This document shows, in pieces, positions 53,229 through 64,000 of a stretch of DNA of 64,000 nucleotides. The stretch is taken from the NCBI GenBank assembly GCA_009792885.1, contig WMCF01000003.1, forward strand, positions 12,617,974 through 12,681,973, written 5' to 3'. The DNA is from Eremophila alpestris peregrina (Eukaryota > Chordata > Aves > Passeriformes > Alaudidae). Positions within the stretch are counted from its first letter, which is position 1. Every line of letters starts with the position of its first letter. The notes beneath the pieces are model-generated. The model was given only the letters and a program-made list of their open reading frames with translations. It was not told the DNA's origin and made no database searches. Position numbers and translations under genes: made by a program.

Positions 53229-54479
53229 GTACATATTTCAGGTGAAAGACTTGGTGGGGTGGAGGAATACTGAGCGTTTACTAAAAAATATGGCAAAGCA
53301 CTTTGTGTAACATTTACATTAACAGTATTTAAGGATGTGGATTAAAGTATAGTATATTGGGATTTCAATAGTTTTTGAAATAGTACTTCTGGTATTTCTA
53401 AAGTGCCATTCATCCAAGTGTCTTAAATTGTTTCACAAACACTAATAAGATAATTTTCTGAAACATCCCTACATAATAAAGCATTGCCTCTTTCTTTTAG
53501 ACATAAAGAAATGGAGGAAGCTGAAGTGTTATATTCTCTCACTTGGATCTTAGAAGCTTTTTGTAACTCATGTGTTCTTGTAGAATAAGCTGGGAAGTTG
53601 AATGATTTGTGACCTATTGAGTCCTCTTTTTATCTGCACCTACTTTCAGTTAATAGTTTTATTTTTTACTAACAGCTGACAGCATAGTTTTGAGGATAAG
53701 TTTTTTTAGGAACAGAAGAAGAATTTACTCAGATAGCAATATGGCCAACTGGTGCCAGAGCTTCACTGAATTAATGGAAACCAGTGAGCAATCGGAAGGA
53801 TATCAGCCTAGATTCTGAGAAGAAAGTATGATAAATGTATTGCTGGATTGAGACAGGGAGGGAAGAGAATAGATGCCTATTGAATTGAAAGAACATCTCT
53901 TTCAGGCTTGTAAAAAGTAACTTTAGGGATTTTGTGTGTGTTATCCTACTAAGAAAGGGAGGAGCATATTTCTGAAGGGAAATGCTTTTTGACATACTCT
54001 AATGACTGCTTTGGAATTGTGATGGTATGATCCATATCCCTTCAAGACAAATAATTAGAGAACCTGAGGGTCATTTTTATCTCTCAGGGTCTCACAGTTT
54101 CAAATTCTGCTGATTTATAGCAAAATAGAACAGTGTGGATTCATGCCAACCAAATGTGTCTACCTTTAATTTTCAAAATGCTACATTAAAAGGAATATAC
54201 TCCCCTGCTTCTGACTGCTGATGACACTTGGAAAATGTTTTTATAAGGGAGGTGGGAACAAGAGAAGGGAGTGTGGCCAGGAATACTCAGTATAGAAAAT
54301 GCAGAGTGTAAAAATGAATGATGCTTCAACTTGAAATGCAGTGATCTGTAGGTTAACAAAGTAAACAAGAATATTTATATCATCATGACTGGATATTGAG
54401 AGATGGTGTGGATTACTAGAAGCAATAAGCAGTACATATGAACAAAATAACCTTGTCTACTTTTTTTCTGCATATGAAG
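53229..54479 (+). other. SPRED1: SPRED1 intron 3
   Basis: 1.25 kb, the shortest complete intron in the window. It has a GTACAT donor, and a T-rich tract (CTACTTTTTTTCTG) leads into the ATGAAG acceptor. I see no repeats or genes in it. Confidence 0.85.
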
Positions 54480-54529
54480 GTTATCCAGCCTCCCAAAATG
54501 ATGTTGAAGTGGCAGAAGACTGCTTTCAA
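54480..54529 (+). CDS. SPRED1: SPRED1 coding exon 4, start of the linker
   Basis: A 50-nt exon that completes the Gly codon and adds YPASQNDVEVAEDCFQ (residues 126-141), followed by a consensus GTGAGT donor. It aligns with the human segment CPESKNEAEGADDLQ in position and phase and is one codon longer, which offsets the one-codon shortening of exon 1. The segment lies just after EVH1, is acidic and poorly conserved, and probably acts as a flexible linker. The exon is too short to find by open-frame length. It is called from homology, matching phases (1 in, 0 out) and clean splice sites. Confidence 0.9.
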
Positions 54530-55242
54530 GTGAGTAAATTTTTTAAATTAATTGTGCATTTTTTCTTTTACAAATGTGCTGGACAGATTTTGCTCTCATC
54601 AGTGAGAATAAGCAAAATAAGAGCAATATCAAAATTCAGTTAAATGAAATAAATTCCAGAAGAATTACCTAGAAGATTATCTGTACTAAATGAAGTAGTT
54701 ATTATTTAGCCCATAGGATCATTAAGTATCCTGAGTTTAATTTTTAAGGTCAAAATGTCCATTCAAGTTACATGTCCTCTTTGATCTTATTGAAATATGA
54801 AATATTCTTCTTGGAAACAGAAAAGAGAGGGATGAAGAATCTTTTTACTTGTACATCCTGTTTGTTGTCTTAGATTTCACTTTGCAGTGATAAAACACTT
54901 CTAACATCAAATGGTTAGAGTTGAAAAGATGCTGAGACAATGGTTAAGAGAATCTAGTCCAAACAAAGACAGAAGTTGATACAATTTTTAAAAACACACT
55001 GAAAATAAAATAGGCACTTGTTGAGATGCAAGTTTTTATTGATCCTTTTTTGCACTGTTCAATTTCTGTAGGTCATGATGGCTTAAGAGATGAAAATTTG
55101 TGTCCAACCATGCTTCAGAGTTACAGTGCTTTACACATACACCATATCATATTCCATAAGTACTGCAATACTGTTGCATAGCACTGCCTGGTAATAGCCA
55201 AGAATCTATGTAATTAAAAAGCTAGTATAAAAAATATTCTCT

Positions 55243-55262
55243 GTATATATATATATATATAT
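55243..55262 (+). repeat. (TA)n microsatellite followed by ACACAC
   Basis: About ten TA units running into a short CA stretch. A typical intronic dinucleotide repeat. Confidence 0.8.
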
Positions 55263-56138
55263 ACACACAGAATAAATAACTATAAGATAACTGAGTAAAT
55301 TCTACTTGTGTCTATGTATACTTGTAATTTTTTCCTTATTTATGGTTTTAGGGAAAGCCGTCTCTTCATTCACACTTACATTCAGTTTTCAGAGTGCAGA
55401 AATTTAAATGAATATGAAGATGGCAAAGAAACAGGTTGACTCAGGGATCTTAGTGACTATTCAGAAAACTCATATTGTTGCTAAGTGATTTCTTCTGGGA
55501 AAGAGTTTTGTCACACAATAATAAAGCCTATATCAGTGTAACTAAATCCAGCTTAGAACCTCTAGAACACAAAATCAAGAAAACTAGCAGCTGACTTTAA
55601 AGATATTATCATAGGAGACTGTGAGTCAAGTATTTAGAAAGGATACTGCAATGCAGTGGCAGTACAGAAGTCTCCTGATCCCTTTTCATGTTATGATAGA
55701 AGAAATGTATTTCTTTGTGTAATTGTTGCCTGCGTAACAACCTGTGGTTCTTTGTTTGCACTGCTCATTTTTTAAAGCACTTGAAAGAAATATTGCTCTA
55801 AATATTAGATATTTCAGATTTAAAAAAGAAATGAGATTTTGACAGGGTGAAGGAAATGTGTGCCAAAGTTAATGCTGTCCTTAATCAGCCCTTAAAGGAC
55901 TTGCTTAAACATGCTTTGTTGCAAGGATAAATAATTGAACAGTTTCTACAGGCCTAATGAAATTAGAACAATCCAATTACCTCTTGATTTTGCTGTCTAC
56001 TTACTGCATTTCTATATAAGGATGCCAAAATTGAGGAAAATACCTGAGATTCATTATAGTTACAAATTTATTATTGGGAAAGTGGAGAAAAGTCTATTTA
56101 GAACACCTATTTTATATATATACACACATATGTGTGAA

Positions 56139-56168
56139 TAAATAGGTGTATGTAAATACACCTATTTA
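56139..56168. repeat. 13-bp inverted repeat (AAATAGGTGTAT type)
   Basis: Perfect 13-bp arms at 56139-56151 and 56156-56168 flank the spacer GTAA. A further copy of the arm core (ACACCTATTTTA) sits at 56103-56114, so the motif occurs three times in 66 bp within TA/CA-rich sequence. Slippage or template switching in low-complexity DNA is a likely origin. Confidence 0.85.
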
Positions 56169-59100
56169 CATATGTACATGTACTTACTTTATATTCCATT
56201 TTAAAAAAATAAATGTATGTATTTTTAAGAATGTCTATAAACTTGATTTTATATATATGCTTACACATTATATATATTACAGGTACAATCTTGCATAGTG
56301 CAAACTGCTGGCAGAGCTATCTTTAAAATTCTAGACAGGAAAGCATATTTAATGACTTCATCACAATAGACATTGCTTAACTGGGGATTCATGCTGTGGA
56401 TAGATGTCCAGTTTTCTAAAAACAAAAAAGCTAGCCAATATCTCTTACCATATCTCTGCTCACCAAAGTAAAATAAGTGATACCAGCATTGCCTATCAAT
56501 AAAAATACCAGAAGGGAGGAAAAAAAGCCAGAAATGCAGAGAAAACTGAATCCACCCTGGTTTAGCTATGCTTCATCTAAACCAGGTTTAAATGTATCAA
56601 TAACAAAGCTGTAATTGCAGGGTTATGAACAGGAGTGTAGAAGATCTGTACCATTTGAATTGCAGGCATCAGGTCTAGTGTCCAAGAATACCTTTGAAAT
56701 TCCAAATAGTCCACATTCTCTTTCAAATTATTAATTCCTTCCCCTTCCAAGACTGATACTCTGATAAGTGGAACTGGATACCCCAGGGTCTTTTTAACTT
56801 GATGCATAAGACCATCGTTCTTTAAAGATAATGTACTGAGTATTTGAAGAGTCATGTTGACTTGTCCCCTACTTCTTGCCACCCCTACGTAGCTGAAAAG
56901 GCTTAATGATTTTTTGCTTCCCTGTTTATTTTATAAGCTGTTTTCCAAAGTCTCTATCAGTATCTTTTGAGTGTGTTTTGGAATATATATACAAGGGCAT
57001 TTTGGAGTGTGGATAGACTATTAACGAGTAGTTTTTCCTATACTGTTCTAGTCATCTTACACAGCAGGAGTCCTATATTTAGTGTACATTTGAAGTATAA
57101 ATATAGTATTTAGTTTGTACATAAATTTCATTAACAGTGGCTTGTTTTTGTTGCTTAGGTTTTTTAATGAAGATGACTAGACGATGAGGAAAGCTAAACA
57201 TGCTTCCTAAGTTATTTTACTGGCTGGTTATATTTGGTTCTAATAAATAAAATTATTCAAGGAATATTGAAAAAAAAATCATCTCAATGTGAAATCTCAA
57301 TGCTTCCTTGTAATAAGTATTATCATATTTTATGGAAGTAGTCAGCAGAAATAATGATTGTCCAAAAGTTGTATGTGCATATCGTCAATGTAAATCCAAA
57401 AACTGAACTCTTGTTTTGTGCCTTCTAGGCTAGCAGTTGGCTTGCTATGTTATACCTTGGTTCACTAAATTTTTTATTTTTTAATTTAAATTTAAATAAA
57501 TCTCCCAGAGAAAGCATTTCTTTTTGATGAAGATCAAATTTATAATTTTAAGAAGACATAGCTTCATTATAGTTTCTTTAGCCTCTCTGTTGTTTACAAA
57601 TAACGTTAAAATCCTAGTATTAAAATAATATGATCACTTAAGGGTTTTCGTGCTTAAATTATTGCAAATATTTTTAGTTGTTTAATTAACTTACTAGGTG
57701 CAAATTGTTCCTATCATCAAATAAGCTCTAGTCTTACCAGATTCATTTCACACAGAAATACACAAATGAATTAAGGCAGAAGTATCTGACTTCCTCTAAT
57801 GCTGGAAAAGGGTATGTACTTACATGGAAATATACATTGGGAATTTGTTTTGTTAGGAAGTTTAGATATTTTTGGTATAAAACATTGCATTTTGAATGTA
57901 GTAACTGAGCAGCTTGTGTAATTCAGTTTGTTTCTTTGTTAAAAGATTGGCTTAGGTTCTTTTCTTCTTCCAAATATAAACTTCATGCTCTAAAACTCAC
58001 CTAACTGAAAAAAAAAAAATTATTTTCCTGAGAAGTAAATCTAAATGAAATCTAGAACTCATACATTTAAAATAATTTTTGTGGGGGTTTTGGATCCTGT
58101 AATGCACAAGTCTTGCTTTTTTGAGCTGAAAAATAAAGTAGTTGAGCTTTAATTTCTTTCAGATTTTGTTGATTCAGCCTATTGGTGTTATTTATAGGCT
58201 ACCAACACAGTTTAACAGTTTTGAAATAATAAGGATTGGATCACTTATGCTTTTGAGTTTCTTACTACTGGCAGAAGAAAACTGTAGACTGATAAATTGT
58301 AAGCAGAAAATCAAAAGTTTGGCTTGTTCTTTCAGAAGTAAGTACATTGGGCTTTTTGTTAATAGGAAGGGGAAAGGCCTGCAACTTACATGCATCTTAA
58401 GTGGTTTTGGTGCAAGGAAGACATTAATTGTTCGTGTGCTGCTCTATAAATACACTGTTTAGTGACCTCTTCATAAGGGCCTTTAATGACCACTCAATTT
58501 ATTTTGTCTCTAGCAAAATGTCTGCAGAAACTTTATTTTACAAAAATTGCATTACGACTTGTAAGGAAATGTGAAATAATTTTCCCTTGGCACACTCTAT
58601 TGTTTTATGGATAAGACAATACTACATGGTAAAACACTAAACATTAGAAATATTTAGTGCAGTCAATAGATTGCATTGGTCCAGTTCTTAGAACTAAAAG
58701 TAATACTAATTTATATTATCAATTTCAAATAAATCTATGTTGTGCTAAATCATTTTGGTTTATTAAGATTTTTTTGTTGGAGTAATATATAAAAAACAAG
58801 AGGAATTATATTTTTTTTTCCTCACCAATGTTCCTAGCATCATCTTTACATGTAGTGTTCTCTAAATATTCAGGTAGGAAAGCCTTTAAAGAAAGAGGCA
58901 TGTCAAATGTCTTATTTTTTAGTTTAAACTGTATGAAATATTCAGAGTAATCTAAGTAATATTTCAGCCTATGTCAGAAACACATACCTGAAAATAATAG
59001 TTTCTTTGCCAAATATATTGCTCCATCAGTCTCAGAAATAGCCAAAGCACAAGGAAGTAATTGAGATATTTTTGAAACCTGTATCATTTATTCAGAATTG

Positions 59101-59586
59101 AAAAATTAAGGAAAAAGCATTTAAACATTTCTTGTGTTGTTAGCATCAAACAGCAGATTTTCAGGCCTCATGGGAAGTAAATGCAAGAACTGGGATGCAG
59201 CGGAAATGTGATCTCTCATCCATCCTTCTGTGTAATCATTAAACTTACTTAGAGGAGAACATTTTTAACAATGTTTGCAGAACAATGTTGAATTCTCTCC
59301 CAGACTTAACTCTGGCAAACTGAGAGAAGTAAGGAGAGAAAATTTGAAGAACAAGAGAAGCTCAGTCTGGTTTTCATTTTCTCTACAGCTGTCATCTGGC
59401 TTTGAATTCTGCTGGAGAGCTACAGCTGGAGTCATTTTATTGCTTTACCCAGCATCCTTTTGCTTGTGCGCACAGAAATGTTTTAGTAGTCTTGGAAAAA
59501 AATTCAGAGTATCTCTTAGCAACCATAGGACAGTAATTATTATACCAGCAGCTGGGAGCAAACCAGATTTCCGTTGTGCATTAAAA

Positions 59587-59633
59587 ACTGGCGTAGGTTA
59601 CTTTACAGACGATACTGAATAACCTATGCCAGT
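59587..59633. repeat. Imperfect 14-bp inverted repeat, hairpin candidate
   Basis: Arms actggcgtaggtta (59587-59600) and taacctatgccagt (59620-59633) pair at 13 positions plus one G-T pair if transcribed on the + strand, with a 19-nt loop. The stem is shorter than a typical microRNA precursor, so I do not call an RNA gene. Confidence 0.7.
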
Positions 59634-62475
59634 ACTGTACTTCGCAGGCTGTGGTTAAAGAATATTGAATGTGGGCGGTGTAATTGCTTTGGACAGTAGA
59701 AAAGGAGAATGTGTGCATCTGTGTTAGTGTGTGATACTTTGTGTATTTGTCCTGTATATGTTCTTGTGGAAAACTTTATATGTTTGTTTCTTACTTAAAT
59801 GCATTTTCAACACAATACCATTTTTGTTTCTAGGGGTTCCTATTTCAGATTGTCAGTGTTTCCATTATAAATGTGGGTTTTCAGGTGTTTTAATAAAACA
59901 TCACATTGGAGCAGGAAGTGTTGTCCCAGGAAAAGGTTTTTGGATACTAATAAATATGGTTTGACTGTATCTAAACTACAGTTTAATTAAAAGCAGAGAG
60001 TTCAGCATGTTCATCTGGCATTTCTGTAATTCGGCATAGTGAATATTTATTGGCTAAAGAACTGACATGATTGCTTTTCATTTTAATACCAGAACTTAGT
60101 CTGTGTCCACTTAGCTGTAGTGTATGGATTGGTAAGCTGAGCACTGTGCTTTCAGAAATGCTGTCTGGCGAGTTCTTGCCTTACAAAAGGTCACATACTT
60201 TTTTCTGTCTGCTGCCACCCCGAAATTTGTCCTTGAAGTCAATTAGTTTGAATTGTGGTATCTTTGTTGGAATTTTCTAAAAGCATTCTTTGATAATTGC
60301 TGTGTATAGGACACAAAGGTTTGCTTTAAGATTAAGGTTTGGATTTCGTACATCATCTGGCAGTGCTAGTTAGCACAGTGAGAGATGATCTGTGCCTTTG
60401 TCCTTCATTAGATGGAGGCCTCCTTGACTGCCAAGGAGGGTACTTGTGTCTGCCTGTGTGAGCATGTGCGTGTGTCCTTTTTGCTCTGTAGTCTAGATGG
60501 TTTCTTTTTAAAGAAGAAAGGTGTGAATCACCTGCAGTGACAGGAAATAATGCAGGCTGCTGCAAATCTCACCCAGGGGTAAAGACTGGCTTGTGGGTAG
60601 TATGTGGTTTTTTCCCTGGGAAGGAAGGAGTAGAAGTTTTTGCAGCTTGCTCCTGTTTTCCTAGACCACTCAAATTTATAATAACCAGTGGAAGGGAAAG
60701 GGGATGCTTATCACTGTGGTCTCTGTGAAATGGCTTCTAGCTGTTAGCTTGAATGCTTGTAGTAATTTTAAACATTGCTCAGACCAAAAATGGTTGTAGG
60801 CATTTCTTCCTCATTTTGAATACAGCTCTTCTGTGGTTTGAGCCACTGTTTTGGAAGCTTTTTATGTCATTGGGCAATGTATCTGCAGAGTATCTACTGC
60901 TATGAAGATGTTTGCTATTGCACTAATATTTGATGCGTTTTGCTCTTAAAATAAGTGCACATATATGAAGTCTAATTGTTGTCAGTCATTCTAATGTTTC
61001 TTTTATACTCCTTTCCCAACCACGTTTGACCAGAAAATTTAATTTTGACAATAACAGGGTCAATTACTTTGTTGTGGTGTCATGCACAAAGATCTGCAAA
61101 TAGTACTACTTCTTTTTGTCATTTTGCCTGTCTTCAAAATTTTTCAGGGGAACTTTAACCTGACTGAGTGAGCTTTTGTCTTTCTTGGGGCGCTCTCTAG
61201 TATTAATTACACTGATCATGAATTAATTACTAAATTTAATGTTTTCCCACATGGTGCTTCTGAAACAATATATAAATTCTTAGTGATGTGATGATTTTCT
61301 TTCTGTTACAAAATCAGCTACAGACTCAACTACATCATATTATCTAGATGTCTTAGAACTTGATACATTAGGCTTTTATGCATGTGAGGTGCTAATGTAA
61401 TCCTGGAATAAGTTCCTTAAGTATTTTGATGAGTAAAAACAGATGATTGAGTCAATACTTAACCTGCCAAAACTTTAGGTTTGCCTCTGCCTCAGTATTT
61501 TTCTGTAGTATTTTTATTCTTTTCCTCTATATGTTTTCTTGATACATACAAATCCTTATAATAAAGCTGAAGCATTCTCATTGCTGGAAGCTTGATGATG
61601 CCAGAATTTTATCAGTGCTATCCATGACCACAGCCAGTTAACTTTACAGCATCCCTCAATGCAAACAAAATACAGTACACTTTTGGTGGCCCAATGGAAT
61701 TTATATCAAAATGCTCTGCTATATGCTAAGTGTGTCCCAGTCAGTCAAGCTTAAAGAATGAAAACTGTTTGTTTTTCAATTCATTTCAGAAATTTGATCA
61801 TCTTACAAGCCAGTATTCCACTCAAATATACTTCCTCTTCCTTCTGAATGGCACAGGTCCTGCAGCTATCTCATCATATATTGCTTCATGGCCTTATTTT
61901 TGTATCAAATTGCCTGATACAACTTTAATTACAAAAAAGACAGTCATTATGTGTTTAATGCACACTTGCTGCAATTAAATATTTTAATTGGGCCAATATA
62001 AGTTAAAAATTACTTTCTCTTCCTTTCCAGCTCAATTTGCTTTTAATTTGTTAAGAGATCTGACTAGCTTTTGCCTTATTAGTCTCAGAATTTTTTTTTC
62101 TCCAACTGTGTTTTTGTAAATACTGGCAGCCTCGTGGGCAGTTAGAGAAAACATCATATCAGAGACAGGTTAATCTCTACTTCCTTAAAGAAGTCTGATT
62201 TGGCAACTGTATTTCAAAGGCATGTATCTCCAGTGCCTGAGTTGTGTACTGTCTGCAGAGAAATTCTGTATTTGTCAAGGCTGACTTAAAGTAAAGAAAA
62301 TACTTGCCTACTTTGAAATGCTTAAAAAACCCGTGCATTTAAGAATACTTGTGTTTATAGATACCTCTAAAACATTTTATAGAATATTAACACATTTATG
62401 TATGAACTTGTTGAGTTTGGTGTTGTTTTGATATAAATGCAAAAATCATTTCAAAGGAGTTCTTATGTGTTCTAG

Positions 62476-62634
62476 ACTGCTCAAGAAAATACATCAGGTT
62501 CACTAATGAAAGATCACCTTTTTCAACATGAAACTGTAGTAACCAGTGAAACTTACAACAGTGCAAATTTAAGGCCTTCAACATTTGAGGATTTCAACAC
62601 CAGGAGAGCCTGTTTTCCTAACCAACCTAACCAG
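62476..62634 (+). CDS. SPRED1: SPRED1 coding exon 5, linker region
   Basis: 159 nt (53 codons, residues 142-194) between TTCTAG and a consensus GTAAGA donor. The protein reads TAQENTSGSLMKDHLFQHET, then VVTSETYNSANLRPSTFEDF, then NTRRACFPNQPNQ. It aligns codon for codon in length with human SPRED1 exon 5 (KDHLFQQETVVTSE and RPSPFEDLNARR are the conserved cores). This Ser/Thr-rich linker joins EVH1 to the Kit-binding and Sprouty domains and carries no enzymatic motif. The region after ARR is the least conserved. Both boundaries are phase 0. The remaining exons, which carry the Kit-binding region and the cysteine-rich SPR domain, are not found before 64000. Confidence 0.95.
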
Positions 62635-64000
62635 GTAAGAATACCCATAAAAGAAGCAGTCCTCACTTTGCTTGCTGTATTGATGGCACAGTATGTAGTT
62701 TCTGCAAGAAATCATTGCATTCCAAATCCATGTACTATCAACTTCTTGAAATCTTCAGTATAAACTGTGCAGCTGAACTATTATAGCATTATTATGGCAG
62801 AGGTAAAGCTTTGAGAAGGTATTTACCTATCTTTGTAGTTTATTAGACTACATTAATAAATCTCTAATTACTTTGAAGTCTGTTTTTTATATTGCAGATT
62901 TCAATATCTGCAGCCTTAAAAAGCTGTTTAAATTCTTTCAGAAAATGTTATTTGGGCATTAGCTTAGTCTTGGTTACATGTATACCAATACTGTTTTACT
63001 TAGAAATATTGAAAAGTATCTTTAAAACTGATGTCTTGGATGCATTGTACAGTAGGGCACTTTGGCTAAATATTTTTATTGAAACATTGCTTTCTAAATG
63101 CCAATTTAAACTGAAGTACTGTTTTGGTGCAGAAAGGAAAAATTACGTATCAGTTATGTATGAAAAGTATTCAGCCATTGGTACAACTTTTCCTTTAGCA
63201 CTGTACCATTTTTCTTTTTTTTCTAAAAGAACTGACAATTTTTGTACACAGTAGAAGTAGTCCTAGTAAATTGGATTATAATTAATTTGATGGTCTTATG
63301 TCTACAACCACAGACATGGGAAGCTTTTAAAATATGCTGAATAACAGAAGTCAAAGCAGAATGCAAGTTCAAGTAGTTCTGAAGACTTAGAAAAATATTT
63401 CTGCTGCTTGAAATAAAGCTTTTTAGTGCTCTCAATTATCTTTGCAGAGAAAAGTAAAATTGTACTTAAGTCTTATATCAGCTACTCTTAAGCTGCTTTA
63501 TTGGGCAAAAGGAGCAAGCAGTGTTATCTGGAGAACTAAGAAGCTGGAAAGTACTAATTTTTTATTTTTAATCATTGATCTATTTCAATTACCTCTTCGT
63601 ACAAGTCACCTCATATTTTTGTTTCTGTTAAGGTACATATTTTTCCCTCTTCCCATTTACTTGCAAAGAGAATTGTAAATATTTTTTAGAATAGAATGGA
63701 TGGGTGATTAGGTTTTTGCAGCTAATATTTAATGGCTACAGTAACCAGTGATGTATGTCCTGTTAGTCTTCCTAGCATTGTAAAGAAAAGTGCAGTAGCT
63801 TAAAATACCTGTATGTTTTAAAAGCATGTATAAAACTGCTGAGACTGCTGAGAAAGTGATAATTTAGGTGATAATTTAGGTTGTGTTAAACTGATTAGGC
63901 TGTGTCCATCTGAAATTAAATAGAAATTTCTTTCAAATGACAATGTTAGAATTCAGTTCTTGAAAAGTGAAATTACGGTGGATTCTATTTAAGTAGATAT
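62635..64000 (+). other. SPRED1: SPRED1 intron 5, incomplete
   Basis: Starts with a GTAAGA donor and continues past the window edge. No sequence resembling the next SPRED1 coding segment (ITFGQPGLDIQ in human) is present. A tandem duplication of the 12-mer GTGATAATTTAG lies at 63857-63880. A possible alternative terminal exon is listed separately. Confidence 0.8.
62898..63254 (+). other. Possible alternative terminal exon in intron 5
   Basis: A strong acceptor (TGTTTTTTATATTGCAG, ending at 62897) is followed by 118 codons and a stop, in the phase (0) required by exon 5. Splicing here would append a peptide starting ISISAALKSC and containing a hydrophobic stretch (CYLGISLVLVTCIPILFYLE), giving an EVH1 protein without the SPR domain. 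It has no similarity to the known next exon and lacks family support, so it may simply be a cryptic site. Confidence 0.2.

Larger units (their letters stand above)
54530..62475 (+). other. SPRED1: SPRED1 intron 4
   Basis: 7.9 kb of AT-rich intron between the GTGAGT donor and the TTCTAG acceptor. It contains a TA microsatellite, an inverted repeat at 56139-56168 and a hairpin-forming sequence at 59587-59633, each listed. The 101-codon - strand frame at 56577-56882 and the 115-codon + strand frame at 59275-59622 have no recognisable domains. Confidence 0.75.

Noticed and set aside
56577..56882. 101-codon - strand open frame in intron 4
   Set aside because: The composition looks somewhat protein-like, but there is no known motif, and the frame ends in ordinary intronic sequence. 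It could be an old repeat fragment that I cannot identify.
62506..62763. 85-codon + strand frame starting MKDHLFQ
   Set aside because: It is SPRED1 exon 5 reading through its splice donor into intron 5; only 62476-62634 is coding.
1..64000. CRISPR arrays, operons, tRNA or rRNA genes, prokaryotic defence systems
   Set aside because: No regularly spaced repeats, no B-box-like GGTTCGAATC with cloverleaf context, and no dense coding. The window is plainly vertebrate intronic and flanking DNA.

Overview
The window is vertebrate nuclear DNA, almost certainly from a bird. Three copies of the avian-type LINE CR1 carry the typical CR1 3' end, base composition is AT-rich outside one large CpG island, and the only gene I can identify is the 5' half of SPRED1 on the + strand. 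SPRED1 is the Sprouty-related EVH1-domain inhibitor of Ras-ERK signalling. No operons, CRISPR arrays, rRNA or tRNA genes are visible. I did not find a convincing new biological system.

Layout. 1-9114 is 5' flanking DNA with no gene I can support. 9115-11405 is a strong CpG island holding the SPRED1 promoter, the 5' UTR (trinucleotide repeats, a G-rich tract and a strong upstream ORF) and coding exon 1 (11050-11078). Intron 1 (11079-45007, 33.9 kb) contains a second GC-rich island (about 11765-12600) with a perfect octamer motif and three copies of one 10-mer. It also holds a conserved-element-like stretch (about 13790-14160), two CR1 copies on the - strand, and a puzzling - strand series of open segments at 41232-42685. 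Coding exons 2-5 lie at 45008-45182, 53060-53228, 54480-54529 and 62476-62634. Intron 5 runs off the right edge.

Joined, the five exons give 582 nt, or 194 codons, in phase. That is the complete N-terminal EVH1 domain plus the first part of the linker. The Kit-binding region, the cysteine-rich Sprouty (SPR) domain and the stop codon must lie to the right of 64000. The exon phases are mutually consistent and every junction is GT/AG.

The most interesting loose ends are a 37-bp near-perfect palindrome in intron 2 (49547-49583), the unexplained - strand segments in intron 1, the 5' UTR upstream ORF ending 7 nt before the SPRED1 start, a possible alternative terminal exon in intron 5, and the motif-rich second CpG island.
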